Positions 20,420 to 31,300 of a stretch of 64,000 nt of DNA are shown in pieces. The stretch is taken from NCBI GenBank assembly GCA_904066235.2, contig CAJFCV020000003.1:11346001-11410000 (forward strand), in the 5' to 3' direction. A model generated the notes under the pieces. That model was not told where the DNA came from, searched no databases, and saw nothing but the letters and a program-made list of their open reading frames with translations. The position numbers were made by a program, and so were the translations under genes. Each line of letters begins with the position of its first letter. Position 1 is the first letter of the stretch. The DNA comes from Bursaphelenchus xylophilus. Its lineage: Eukaryota; Nematoda; Chromadorea; Rhabditida; Aphelenchoididae.

Positions 20420-23400
20420 TTACATGAAGGTAGGTGGGGTTTTCGGGAGGGGTTTGTTCAAACGGATTGGAATTTTTGGCACTCGGTTTGGCGGTGCGAA
20501 CGGCGGTGGGGGTGGAGCGCGTTCCGCAGGTGGAGAGTCTCTGCCGGAGAGGGATTGGAGAACAAAGTAACTGAAAATTGATTTCATATATTATTTCATG
20601 TGAGACCGTATACCTTTCAGGCTCTTTCAGGTCCTCCGCAGTCTTTGGCGACTCGATGAAGGGGATATGTGTGGTTGGCGACTGTTTTCTGCCATCCGGG
20701 ACTTCGATGAACTGGTCGAGGACCGACTGAAATTTGTCATGCAGTAAATCCTCCGTCAAAGACAAAAAAAATGTTTTTTGTTATAGAAGGATTTCGTTGC
20801 AGAGAGGTTCATTTTAGGAACAGGCGGACCTGTTCCAGTGGCAAAAAACGTACCATTTTGGACTCAGGAAGTATCAAAAACGTAGCAAAATACCTCCCTC
20901 TCCAACTAAAAAGACTTTGTGAAAGGTGCGCTCTTCAAGCGAAGTCTTTTTAGTTGGAGAGGGAGGTATTTTGCTGCGTTTTTGATCCTTCATGGATACA
21001 AAACGGTACGTTTTTTCCACTGGAACAGGTCCGCCCCTGTACAGTGAAATCTCTGTACAGTGGCCTCCTATGCAACGCAACCTGTCTATAATAAACAATT
21101 TCAGAGGTCTGAGGAGCCAATTTCAGGCTAAAATGAACCTCTCTACAACGAAATCCTCCTATAACAAAATTTTTTTTGGTTCTTTGCAGAAGATAAAGTT
21201 TTTTTTGTCATGATCTTACATGTCTTTGTCTATGCTTCTTCAGCTCCGACCCCAAGCTGGTATTCGACGAATTTCTGCTGCGACTCGGCGAGATTGGGAG
21301 ATTTGGGATACTCGGCGACAAATGCGTCGGTCTTGGGGGTAATCTCGGCGATATGCTTTCCGGATGATGTTCACTTAGCGACCTTGGTTTTGGCATCAAA
21401 TCCGGCGACATGTCCATGTGTCGTGGGCTTCTTCTCGGTGGGCATTCGGCAATCTCAATCACCGGGCAATCATCTTCAGTTTTCGGGGAGCCCAGTGAAG
21501 AGGATGGCTGTGATCCCACGGCCAGGGTTTTGGGTCGTTGCAGCTTCTCCACCCTATATATACTGTCTTTCATCGGTTGGTATGTTTGGTTGGTAAAGGG
21601 CATAATCGCGGCGTTTTGGATTTTCTCCAGGTCCAGATCCAGACTATTGATCAGCTCGGCTTTTAAGGGGGTTTCATAAGCTCGTTGGTTGCTCGGCTGT
21701 CGACTACGATGGCTTGCGATCGGACTCGGCTTGCTGGAGAGGGGAGTTTGATAGTTGGAGTTGAGGGATGAGTTAAAGTTGGAGCTAATGTCATCGTCTT
21801 CGAAGCCCTGATCAAAGGAGCCGTCCGTCTCGGACACCGACGTGTTTTGTCTGGCTTTCCGGACCTTCGACGAGATCGCCGAGCGACTTGCACTTGGCTG
21901 CGATGGGGTTGGTGGTTGCGGAGTTCTCCGGCGCTTTTGCGGATCGTCGCTGCGTTTTCGGAACGGTCGGCCTCCATTCAACGCGTGTTCGTATTGCAGT
22001 CTCTGGAATTTCGCGAGCAAATGCAGCTCCGGCTCCAAGCTCAACACCTGGTCCACCACGTCCACGTCATTCAAGCCGCATTGATGGTTGAAGTTGCGCA
22101 ACGCGTCCGCCGAATGATGGGGATGAACGCATTGCGGCAGGAGGGGACGGTCCACAATCTGGTCTTGCCGGGTTGGGGATGAGCGCTTCTTTAAGAGGTT
22201 GAAAAATTTGTTCAGACGTCCGCGCTTTTGTCGCGGGTCCGACACCGCCGACACCGAGGAATCCGAGTCGTAGAAGATGGCGTTGCTCTTGCGGCTGTCG
22301 TGGTGGTCCGGATAGTCGGAATGACGGACTATCGGGATATCTGCAAGAGATGTTTTAGGCTGCGAATCGGGCTGCTATTTTTTTTGTGGAAGATTGCATT
22401 GATCGCCCATAATCTGCTTATCCAGCCGTTCAAATGATCAACCAAAAACGTTGGGTTGGTCTAAAAACCTCATCGATCGCTAGTCAGAGAGCCGGATTGA
22501 CAGCAAAATCATCAAAATGGCTTGTCCAATAGTCGAATTGGTCTAAAAATCGTAGCAATACAATTTTTAGGCCAATCCAACCCTTTGTCAAACCATTTAC
22601 AGTGGGGGACCTAATTCAGTGGCAAAAAACGTACCATTTTGCATCCAGGAAGTCTCAAAAATGTGGCAAAATGCTTCACTCTCCAAGTGAAAAAATCCGA
22701 TTTCAAAAGCGCATCCGCTCTTTTTTGTGAGAGCGCCTTTGAAATCGGAGTTTTTTTACTTGGAGAGGGAAGCATTTTGCCATATTTTTGTTACTTCCCG
22801 GATGCAAAACGGTACGTTTTTTGCCACTGGACCAGGTCCCCCACTGTAGATGATTAAGCTGCCAATCCAGCCCGCTGGCTAGCCGTTTATGAGATTTTTA
22901 GACCAATCTAACCTTTTTGGTTGGTCATTTGGACGATTGGATAAGCAGATTACAAAATCTTGAATTCGAAATGACCAAAACAAAAAATATCGAAACCACG
23001 GTAAAATATAACACGACCATCGACTATCATTACCGCTTACGACATTTAAAAGTCATCCACTACTATTAAAATGATATTACAACCACCACTTACCCATGTC
23101 CTCAGCCGGGATGACCACGTTTTCTTCGGATGAATCCGAAGAATTGGTGGGCCGAACCTTCTTCTTGATCCTCTCAAAGTCCTTGTGCCGGTAAGCATTC
23201 GATCTTCTCGGTGTGTTGTTCACCGACAATGCGCATAATTCCGGGTTACTTCTGGAGGCGTTTCGATTGAACTCCATTGGAGTGAGATGCTCGTTTCCCG
23301 AGCATTGCCGAATTTTTGGGGATTCAGTTTGCTTCACAGCGTGTTTGTAGCTTCGCGGGAGGGTCTGCGCGTCAACCAAGTCTTTTCTTTCCAGCGTGGC

Positions 23401-26400
23401 TGCATGATTATGACGAGGAGAAAGGGGTGAGACTCCTTTGTCCGGATCTACAATCATCAGCGCGATGCTTACAACACATTTACAAGACAAAATAAGAAAA
23501 GAAAATAAAAAAATAACTCGCAACCGCGACTACTAAAACTTTTACAACATACAATACGATAAGCAAAAATTCAGAACTCATCAAAAAGTGTTCAAAAATC
23601 CCAATTTTCGTAAGCGAAACACTCACTTTCGACAATATGAAATCGCTGCGAATCTGGCGAGGTGGAAGATGCAGCCGAAGATATATGGAATGTATGTTGG
23701 AAGTCTTGAGGACCGCCAATGTTTTCCTTTGAAACCTTGCCTTTAGGCAACACTGGTCGCGGTTTTCGTCGGATTGTTCGCGCAGCCGGCTTTGGGGCCT
23801 TGGGTTTGAATTCGAGGTTAGAGTAGATTGAAGTGCTACAAAATCAGAGGTTTTATGTAGCACATTAGTCATGAAAATAACTTTTAATAAGTTTACAAGA
23901 TCTCATTGACATAAGGCCCTCAGATTTAACAAAAATTTAAAAATTTTTCACACTGGTTCTGAGCTAGCCAGAAATCGTTCCCTCAAAGTTTTAGCCAGCG
24001 CTTTCCAACGGCAACCGAGCTAATCAACGGTCGTTTTGTAAGATAGCGCGTGAAATGAGCAGGGTCGGTCAGACAAAAAAGTTTCCGTCTGGCATACCCT
24101 CCTCATTTCGCGTACTCTCTCACAGAAAGGCCGTTGAATATCTCCGCTGCCGTTATAAAGCACTGGCTACGACTTTCAGGGGATACTTTGAAGCCCTCAC
24201 AAAAAGAGTGGGTGCGCTTTTGAAATCGGAGTTTTTTCACTTGGAGAGGGAGGCATTTTGCCACATTTTTTGATACTTCCCGGATGCAAAATGGTACGTT
24301 TTTTGCCAATAAATCAGGTCCGCCACTGTGGTTCAGAACCAGTGTGAAAAATTTTACGAAAATCTGAAGGCCCCACGTCAAGGAGATCTCTTGTAAACTT
24401 ATTCTTCCGCTGCAAAACCCTCCTCAACCTACTCAATTCGTCTTTTTCTGAACTCCTCTGCGATCTCATTGAAAGTCACATCCATTCTTGCTCTCGATTT
24501 TTTCACACTTTCGAAACTATACAACACATGCGTTTTGTCGATGGAAGCATTGGCGTCGTTCAACATTTCAATGATTTCGCTGAATGATGGTCGATTTTCG
24601 GGTCGAATCTCCCAACATTTTTTCATTAGATTGCGAATTTCCGGCGGGCAATTCTCCGGGATGTCGGGAGTTTTCTTTCGCTCGCCTATGGCCACCATCA
24701 AGACGAGAACGCTGTAATCGGGGTCGGGGAAGGGCAACTGATTCGTGAGGATTTCCCAGAACAAAATCCCGAAACTCCAAACATCCGAGCTTTTCGAGTA
24801 CTCCTTCTTTTCGATGACTTCTGGCGACATCCACGAGACCGAGCCGGACAAACTGTCGCGGGTGGATTTGACGTCTCTCGATAGGCCAAAGTCGGTGATT
24901 TTGAGGGTCAATTTGTCGAGACGCGTGCCATTGCAGCGCGTGCAAATGTTGTTGTGATATTTGGGAGGCCCGAATCGGGAAGTTTGCTCGTCATGCTCGC
25001 AAATACAGGGAATTTCTTTGATCAAAACTAAAAAAATGCGTCGAAAATGAGTCCATAGGGTCAAGAAAAGCGGCCGTTATTCACTACAGGCGAATTTCAT
25101 TTCGGGTAGATCGAATTATGGCTTGTAATCGACTTTTTCAATTGTCAAAATGACCAGCCAAAGGGTTGGACTGACCAAAATCTTATAAACGGCTCGCTAG
25201 GGAGGAGGACTGGTAGCTAAATCATCTAAACGACTAGCCAAAGAGCTGGATTAGTCTAAAAATCATAGCTACAGTGAGGAACCTGATCCAGTGGCAAAAA
25301 ACGTACCATTTTGCGTCTGGGAAGTATCAAAAATGTGGCAAAATGCTTCCCTCTGTAAGTGAAAACTCCGATTTCAAAAGCGCGCATGCTCTTTTTTGTG
25401 AGGGAAAGGGCGCGCCCTTCAAAATGAAGTTTTTTTCACTTGGAGAGAGACGCATTTTGCCACATTTTTGATACTTCCCGGATGCAAAACGGTCCGTTTT
25501 TTCCCACTGGACCAGGTCCCCCACTGTAGGAGATTTTTATGCACGTCCAACTCTTTGTCTAGCCATTTAGATGGTTTGGTTACCAATTCAACTCCTTAGA
25601 AGTCATTTATGAGATTTTTCGGTCAATCCAACCCTTCGGCTGGTCATTTTGACAATTCAAAAATTAGATTACAAGCCTAAATTCAATCGGCTCAAAAAAA
25701 AAAATGCCACGCAGAATACAAAGACGGACCTGATCCAGTGGCAAAAAACGTACCCTTTTGCATCCTGGAAGTGTCAAAAAATGTGGCAAAATACCTCCCT
25801 CTCCAACTAAAAACTTTTTTTTTGGAGAGCGCGCCCCTTCCCTCTCAAAAAGAGCGGTGCGCTTTTGAAATCGGGTTTTTTTCACTTAGAGAGGGAGGTA
25901 TTTTGCCACATTTTTTGATACTTCCCGGATGCAAAATGGCACGTTTTTTACCAAAGTCCGCCACTGTAATCTTCCGCCGTTTTGAAAAAAAGTATGGCCC
26001 AATAAATCGCATTTGACTCACTATTATCAGCCTTCAAATCAGCATGAAGCAGGGCGTCATCTCTGTTATGCAGATGGTCCATTCCTTGGGCGATTTGCAA
26101 CGCCCACGCAATGACCGTCGAATAGACAGAGAACGAGAGTTGTCGATACAACCGAAACAACGTCCCGCCTTCACAAAGTTCCATCAGAATGCACGGAGAC
26201 TCGGTGCAGATGCCGTAGAACGCGACGATATTTTTGTGACTTAGCCGCGCAAACACCAACGCCTCGCGTTTCAAACTCTCAAAACTTTTGTTGTCCAAGC
26301 TTCTGCTTTGTTTTGGGATCTTTAGCGCCACTTTTCGGCCTCTGTAGATGCCTTTGAAGACGTTGCAAAACGCGCCATCGCCAACTTTTTCGTCCAATTT

Positions 26401-26970
26401 TACAAACTCAGAAGCTTTGATCTCCTTGGGTTGACGGCCAATTAGACGGACATAATTCTCCGGAACCATACCCGTTTTGTCATCGATTTTACCGTAGACC
26501 CAGCCTCTTTCTCTGCAATAATATTTTACATGGCATCCGATTCGAAACTTTGAAAATCCTTTCAAAAAGTTTTTTTCCAAATATTTGATGCCTCTAAGTC
26601 AATCTTTCAAACTTTTACCTGTCTTTTTCAATAATCTCGACCACCGAGCCCCTTTGAAACGACAACTCATCATTCTCCATGGCCTGATAATCATAAAAAG
26701 TGGTGCCGACTTGCGGAAACACCTCCAGATGATCATCAAAGTCATCCGTCTCACTGCCAGCGGTCGGTCTTCTCATGACGACGCCAGGAAAAGACGACGA
26801 ACTCGATGGAGTTTGCAAGCTCATATTCCTCTCCTCATCCGAGTTCGAACCCAGCCTGGCATTGCGATCGGCCGCTCGAGCAATATCTAAACGCCAATCA
26901 CAAAAACAAAATTACACTTACCTGAGAGATTTTCGTAATCCCCAATCGTGCTGGCGACACGGCCAGCCAT
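20420..26970 (-). CDS. MLK-B: SH3 domain plus mixed-lineage-type kinase, tandem paralogue of MLK-A
   Basis: Nine exons (26970-26922, 26886-26619, 26512-26022, 25027-24433, 23835-23627, 23447-23094, 22340-21220, 20726-20614, 20570-20420) encode 1116 residues. All intron positions and phases equal those of MLK-A; exons 1 and 8 have identical lengths in both (49 and 113 bases). Domains are SH3 (TFYDYQAMENDELSF), kinase (glycine loop VGDGAFCNVF, VALKIP, HADLKADN, ITDFGLSRD, WMSPEVIE) and a long basic tail with LPPRPTHLSPSI and a terminal PKTPPTFM. Intron 8 uses an ordinary GT donor. Introns are swollen by nested MITEs (24434-25026 is spared, 25028-26021 and 23836-24432 are not). The last kinase exon ends with an in-phase GTAGGT donor, as in MLK-A. 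Probable role: MAP3K of a stress pathway, by family membership only. The 5' flank is conserved with that of MLK-A. Confidence 0.8.
20820..21039. mobile_element. M2 MITE
   Basis: ACAGGCGGACCTGTTCCAGT to ACTGGAACAGGTCCGCCCCT; in MLK-B intron 7, flanked on the right by M3-like sequence (21043-21195). Confidence 0.85.
21043..21195. repeat. M3-family fragment
   Basis: Contains CAACCTGTCTATAATAAAC, TCTACAACGAAATCCTCC and GGTTCTTTGCAGA, ending beside MLK-B exon 7. Confidence 0.5.
22410..22953. mobile_element. M6 hairpin element carrying a central M2
   Basis: Outer ends ATAATCTGCTTATCC and GGATAAGCAGATTA. Arms share GGTTGGTCTAAAAAC-type phrases. An M2 copy (22600-22846) occupies the middle. In MLK-B intron 6, beside exon 7. 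Confidence 0.7.
22600..22846. mobile_element. M2 MITE nested in M6
   Basis: CAGTGGGGGACCTAATTCAG to ACCAGGTCCCCCACTG, flanked by TA. Confidence 0.9.
23940..24355. mobile_element. inverted-repeat element with a nested M2 half
   Basis: Outer ends AAATTTTTCACACTGGTTCT and AGAACCAGTGTGAAAAATTT match over about 22 bases. The interior has inverted arms around CTCATTTCGCG. The right part is an M2 right half (24200-24330). In MLK-B intron 4. Confidence 0.7.
25120..25678. mobile_element. second M6 hairpin element carrying a central M2
   Basis: Outer ends GGCTTGTAATC and GATTACAAGCC; arms contain TTGTCAAAATGACCAGCC and its complement. An M2 (25272-25526) lies exactly in the middle. In MLK-B intron 3. 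Confidence 0.72.
25272..25526. mobile_element. M2 MITE nested in M6
   Basis: CAGTGAGGAACCTGATCCAG to ACCAGGTCCCCCACTG with TA on both sides. Confidence 0.88.
25720..25966. mobile_element. M2 MITE
   Basis: The left end is worn (AAGACGGACCTGATCCAGTG); the right end CCAAAGTCCGCCACTG is followed by TA. Also in MLK-B intron 3. Confidence 0.82.
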
Positions 26971-27068
26971 GATGGGAAAACGCTGAAATCAACAAATTTA
27001 ATCGGCTTGATACTCGTACTGAGTCATGGGCTCGGTTGCACGTTCATGGAAAGAGAAATTAGCAGGGA

Positions 27069-27192
27069 AATTCGCCAGATCTGTATGTAACAACAAACGG
27101 AGAAGACTAGAAGGCTAATCAGTTCATGCGAAAGTTTATTCTCAAAACTGCGTCACGAAAAAGACAGGAGACCTTTTCGCGTCTCTTTAGCG
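27069..27192 (-). promoter_or_regulatory. conserved 5' flank of MLK-B
   Basis: This is the counterpart of the MLK-A block. It begins about 100 bases upstream of the MLK-B ATG and keeps the order AATTCGCCAGATC, TAACAACAAAC, CTAATCAGTTCA, TGCGTCACGAAAAAG and TTTTCGCGTCT. It lies in the divergent interval between MLK-B and DEPDC5. Confidence 0.5.
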
Positions 27193-28399
27193 ACGTCAGA
27201 ATAGATTTCCGATGCAGAAAACACCCGTTTTCTCATGATTATGGAATCATTATATTATTTTAGGCATCATAGAACAAAAATTCGCAAATTTTGCAAGACA
27301 AAATCAAATTTCTCCAAGGAAAAGACGTCAATAATGTTGGAGTGGGTCTGAATTTCGAACAGAGTTCAAAATGAATTAGAAAAAATAGCTGAATGCGCCA
27401 ATACATCAATGTCAAGGTGAATGAAGTGATTAACGTTTCGGAGGAATAAATCTTGTCCAAAAGTCGAAACTCGGCCTCTAAATGCGAAATAACCAGTTTC
27501 CCTCCACTTCTGCTCACTTCAAGGTCATTTGTCGACTAATTTTATCAAGTACAATGTCGACTAATATTCAAAATTCGAAAATTTAGCCTAAAACATAGTT
27601 CGAAAAATGGAAAAGGGATAAAATAAGCTCATTCTAGCCCGCGAGACGATGCAAATGACCCTTTAGCGTAAACACTCTCCACTCTGTCATATGTGGTATT
27701 CGAAAACACGAGAAACCCTCGAAACGATTGGTTATAAACGATAAACACATTTGGCCCGTCTTATTAAAAACATTTGAAACAAACTTCGCGAAAAAATCCA
27801 TTTCCAGTCGGGTCTCTCTTCCTCCTCTCTTGTGATTTCACTTGCGAAAAGAGAATTTCCCCTCCTCGCTTCGGAAGAGGTGCGACGCGCGAACCGCCGC
27901 AGCACGGGCGCAGCTCGCCGAACGAAAAAAATAAAATGCGAGCGAAAAAACAAATAAAATGTGGAAAATCGGGCTTCGTCCACCGGTTTGACGTATTTGC
28001 AACGCCCTACTGTATCAACAATGCTGCGTTAGCCGCCGTTTCAGCCCGATATTGTAAGTGTTCATGTTTTTTTGTTTGTTTTTCGGGTTTTGAGGTTTTG
28101 GAGGCAGGGAAATTTTTTGATCCCCGCCGCTTTTATGGCGAACACATTAAGCGAGAGCACGCTGTTCCGTTCTCCCACACACACACTCCTTCACCTCCGA
28201 GTTTTTGCACTGTACCGTCAGATCCAGAGGCGGGGCGGGGAGAGGACGGGGCTGCGGAAAAAAAGTTGCTGCTCTCGGGGGTTTTCCAAAAATTTCCTTC
28301 AAAGAATAAGTGAAGAAGAGATTGGAGGGGACGCAGCGGGGCAAACGGACTCCCAACCACTCACGCCGATATCAGCGCCACGGGCGCGCCGCTTTTCCA
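27193..28399. other. divergent intergenic region, MLK-B and DEPDC5
   Basis: No gene recognised. The part near DEPDC5 (about 27830-28400) is more GC-rich than its surroundings and probably holds the DEPDC5 promoter and 5' UTR. Open frames there look like chance products. Confidence 0.5.
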
Positions 28400-31300
28400 A
28401 TGATGCGCTCCAAGATGGAGGAGCGCATACGGTAAGGCCTGAAACTGGTAGAACATAGTCGAAAAAGGAAAGTCTATTGTCATGGAAATGATTATCAGAC
28501 TCTATTCTTTCTATTTGAGTTGTTTATCGAGAAAAAAGTTTTGATATCGATGATGATTTTGATGGTTACTGTAGATGTCATGGATAATATAAAAAAGCTT
28601 GAAGTGGCTCTGAAATTTGGATTAAAACACTTTGCAAAGTTAGGAATAGATGGTTTATTATTAATTAGGTCCGAATTTGGTCTGCATGCACTTTCATTTC
28701 CGATAAATTATTGTTTGTTCAGCTTGATCTACGGATAAGATAAGACAGTTACTTCCGATATGGAGAGAACTTTGAATCTTTAAATAATAGTCTGTAATGG
28801 TTGCAAATACTATATTTTGCAAAATTTATTAACCCAAATAACGTAATACACTTGAAATTGGCAAAAAATTTTACATTAGACGCCATGGACAAGGTAAATA
28901 ATGTAAAACTCGATAAAAATTGCAAAATTCATAGAGTTATTGTTTATTTTCAGCTTGATGGACCAAAAAGACAGCGAGGCACGCTCGCGCAACCAGCGTG
29001 CCATCGACGGACCTGCCGCAATTCGACTCAAACTTCACCATCGAGTTGAAGAAGGGATAAGTGTGGTAAGCCTTCAAAAACTTTTTTGTTCCATGTTTAG
29101 AATGCCCATTCCATCCCCGGATTGCAAGATGACGATATTTTGGAGGTGAAATCGACCAATTCACCGCATTATGTTTATGTTCAATTCAAGAAAGAGACGA
29201 ATAAAGCCACGACCAGAGATGCCATTCAGATTTGTGATAAAGTTTTTGACACTAGGAAGGATTTCTTCCCATCGAGGAGTTTTGTGTTGGTCAGAAGAGT
29301 GGATAAGGAGAAGGTGAGATTTTAAAGTTTTTTTTGAAATTTTAGGTGTTGATTATATTACACTTGATGAGATGGATGTTTTTGGGAAAATTAGGGGGGT
29401 GTCAAGGTTTGTATAGAGAGAAGATGGCATGTAGACGGTTTGATGTGATTTTCGCCTAGATTTTCTTCAGTTATGTTGATGTAGGTCGAAAAAACCGAAT
29501 TTTAGGTAACAAATTAAGAATTTTTGAAAAATGTTGTGTGAAATTGGAGTTTAAGACTATAAGTGATATATTTACAAGGTTGATTTGAAAACAAACGTAT
29601 TTCAAAGTGGTTTCTGAGTTTTTTATGGTTATATTTAAAGTACAGGGTCTTTCAAGAAACGTGAAGGAAAGTAGGAGGCTATAACTTTCGGCGGAGGCGG
29701 CGCAGAGAGCTCGTTTTTGGAATATGTATTTTTAAGCAACATTATTTTTTGCCTATGAAATAACAAGTTTTTAGAGTGCAAACTGAGGTCGCTACGACCT
29801 TCTGAAGTAGAGGCATCTCTACCCCGAAAACCAGGTTTTTTCGGTTGAAAATGATCGAGAAATTTCGGACTTTTTCGGTTGAAAATCACCAAGAAATGTC
29901 GGATTTTTTCGGGGGTTTCGATAGAGTTGACGTTGAAAAAAGGGAAGGATGTTGCCAACACGTTGGAAATTAAGCAAATATTCGGCTAGCCTCAACTTGG
30001 GGCAGATTTCGAGTTTATTTTTCAGTATCTTCCGCGAAGAAGCGTGACATCATTTAGGGATTTGAGGAACCTGGAATCGGCTAGCCAAGGCACCAGAATG
30101 GCTGTGAAGTCCTATAAAAACTAGTCAAAGGGTGTAATGGGCGTCAAAGGGCAGGAATGACAACCAAATTTTAGCTAGCAAAAACTGGCTAGCCAAAGTG
30201 TCAGAATAAAGAGTAGCCGAATATTTGCTTAATTTCCAACGTGTTGGCAACATCCTTCCCTTTTTTTCAACGTCAACTCTATCGAAACCCCCGAAAAAAT
30301 CCGAAATTTCTTGGTGATTTTCAACCGAAAAAGACCGAAATTTCACGATCATTTTCAACCGAAAAAACCTGGTTTTTGGGGTAGAGATGCCTCTACTTCA
30401 GAAGGTCGTAGCGACCTCAGTTTGCACTCTAAAAGCTTGTTATTTCGTAGGCAAAAAATAATGTTGCTTAAAAATACATATTCCAAAAACGAGCTCTCTG
30501 CGCCGCCTCCGCCGAAAGTTATAGCCTCCTACTTTCCTTCACGTTTCTTGAAAGACCCTGTAGATATCTAACTTTTTCACTTTTTTGCCTAGAATAATAT
30601 AAATTCCCCCATTTTTTTGATAAATTTCTCCAAAATAAGATCACTTTAATCCTAGAATCCGTCTTTCAGATCGCCCTCGACTCCGTGGAGCTCACCTTCA
30701 AGGAATATTACATCTCCCGAGCGGACATGTTCCACTTCCGCAGCTGTCTGATCGACTCTTGTGTTTATGTTGGGAAGTTCGAAAACTGGCTCGGCGTCCA
30801 TTGCACTGTATCCGATATATGGTCCGCCGGAGAGCCGGCTTGGTCGGGATATGTGTCGGAAGAGACGAGAATCGTCTTCCGATCTTCTTCATCCCAAGTC
30901 CTGATTTATTTGCAATTGAGCAGCGAAATGTGGGATATTGATCCTCAAGGGGATTTGTATTTCGAGAAATGCTATAAAGGCTTCCTACCCGAGCTATTCA
31001 AACGGTGGAGTCTGCAGTCGTGCGCTCATCATGTCTCGATTATCGTTTTTTCGAGGTGGTATTACAATTCGGCGGTGTTGAATGAAGAGCAGTTGGAAAA
31101 AATCAAGGCGAATAAGGACCATAGAGATAGATATTATCAAGTAGGGATTTTTTCGACTTTTTTGCAGGAATTCAGTTGGGGAAAAAGGCGATTGGGAAAT
31201 TTTTTTAAAATATTTCTGTTTTTTGGAGGGATTGAGGAAGGATAAGGTAAAAAAGTGTAAATTTTTTGAAGAGTTTGGTGATTTTTTTGATTGATAGTGA

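Noticed and set aside
21208..22254. Separate 348-residue gene
   Set aside because: It is exon 7 of MLK-B; it aligns with exon 7 of MLK-A and has splice sites at both ends.
27774..28458. Overlapping + strand frames before DEPDC5
   Set aside because: Two frames overlap with low-complexity products; the region fits a GC-richer promoter and 5' UTR. Only the short first exon from 28400 splices in phase.
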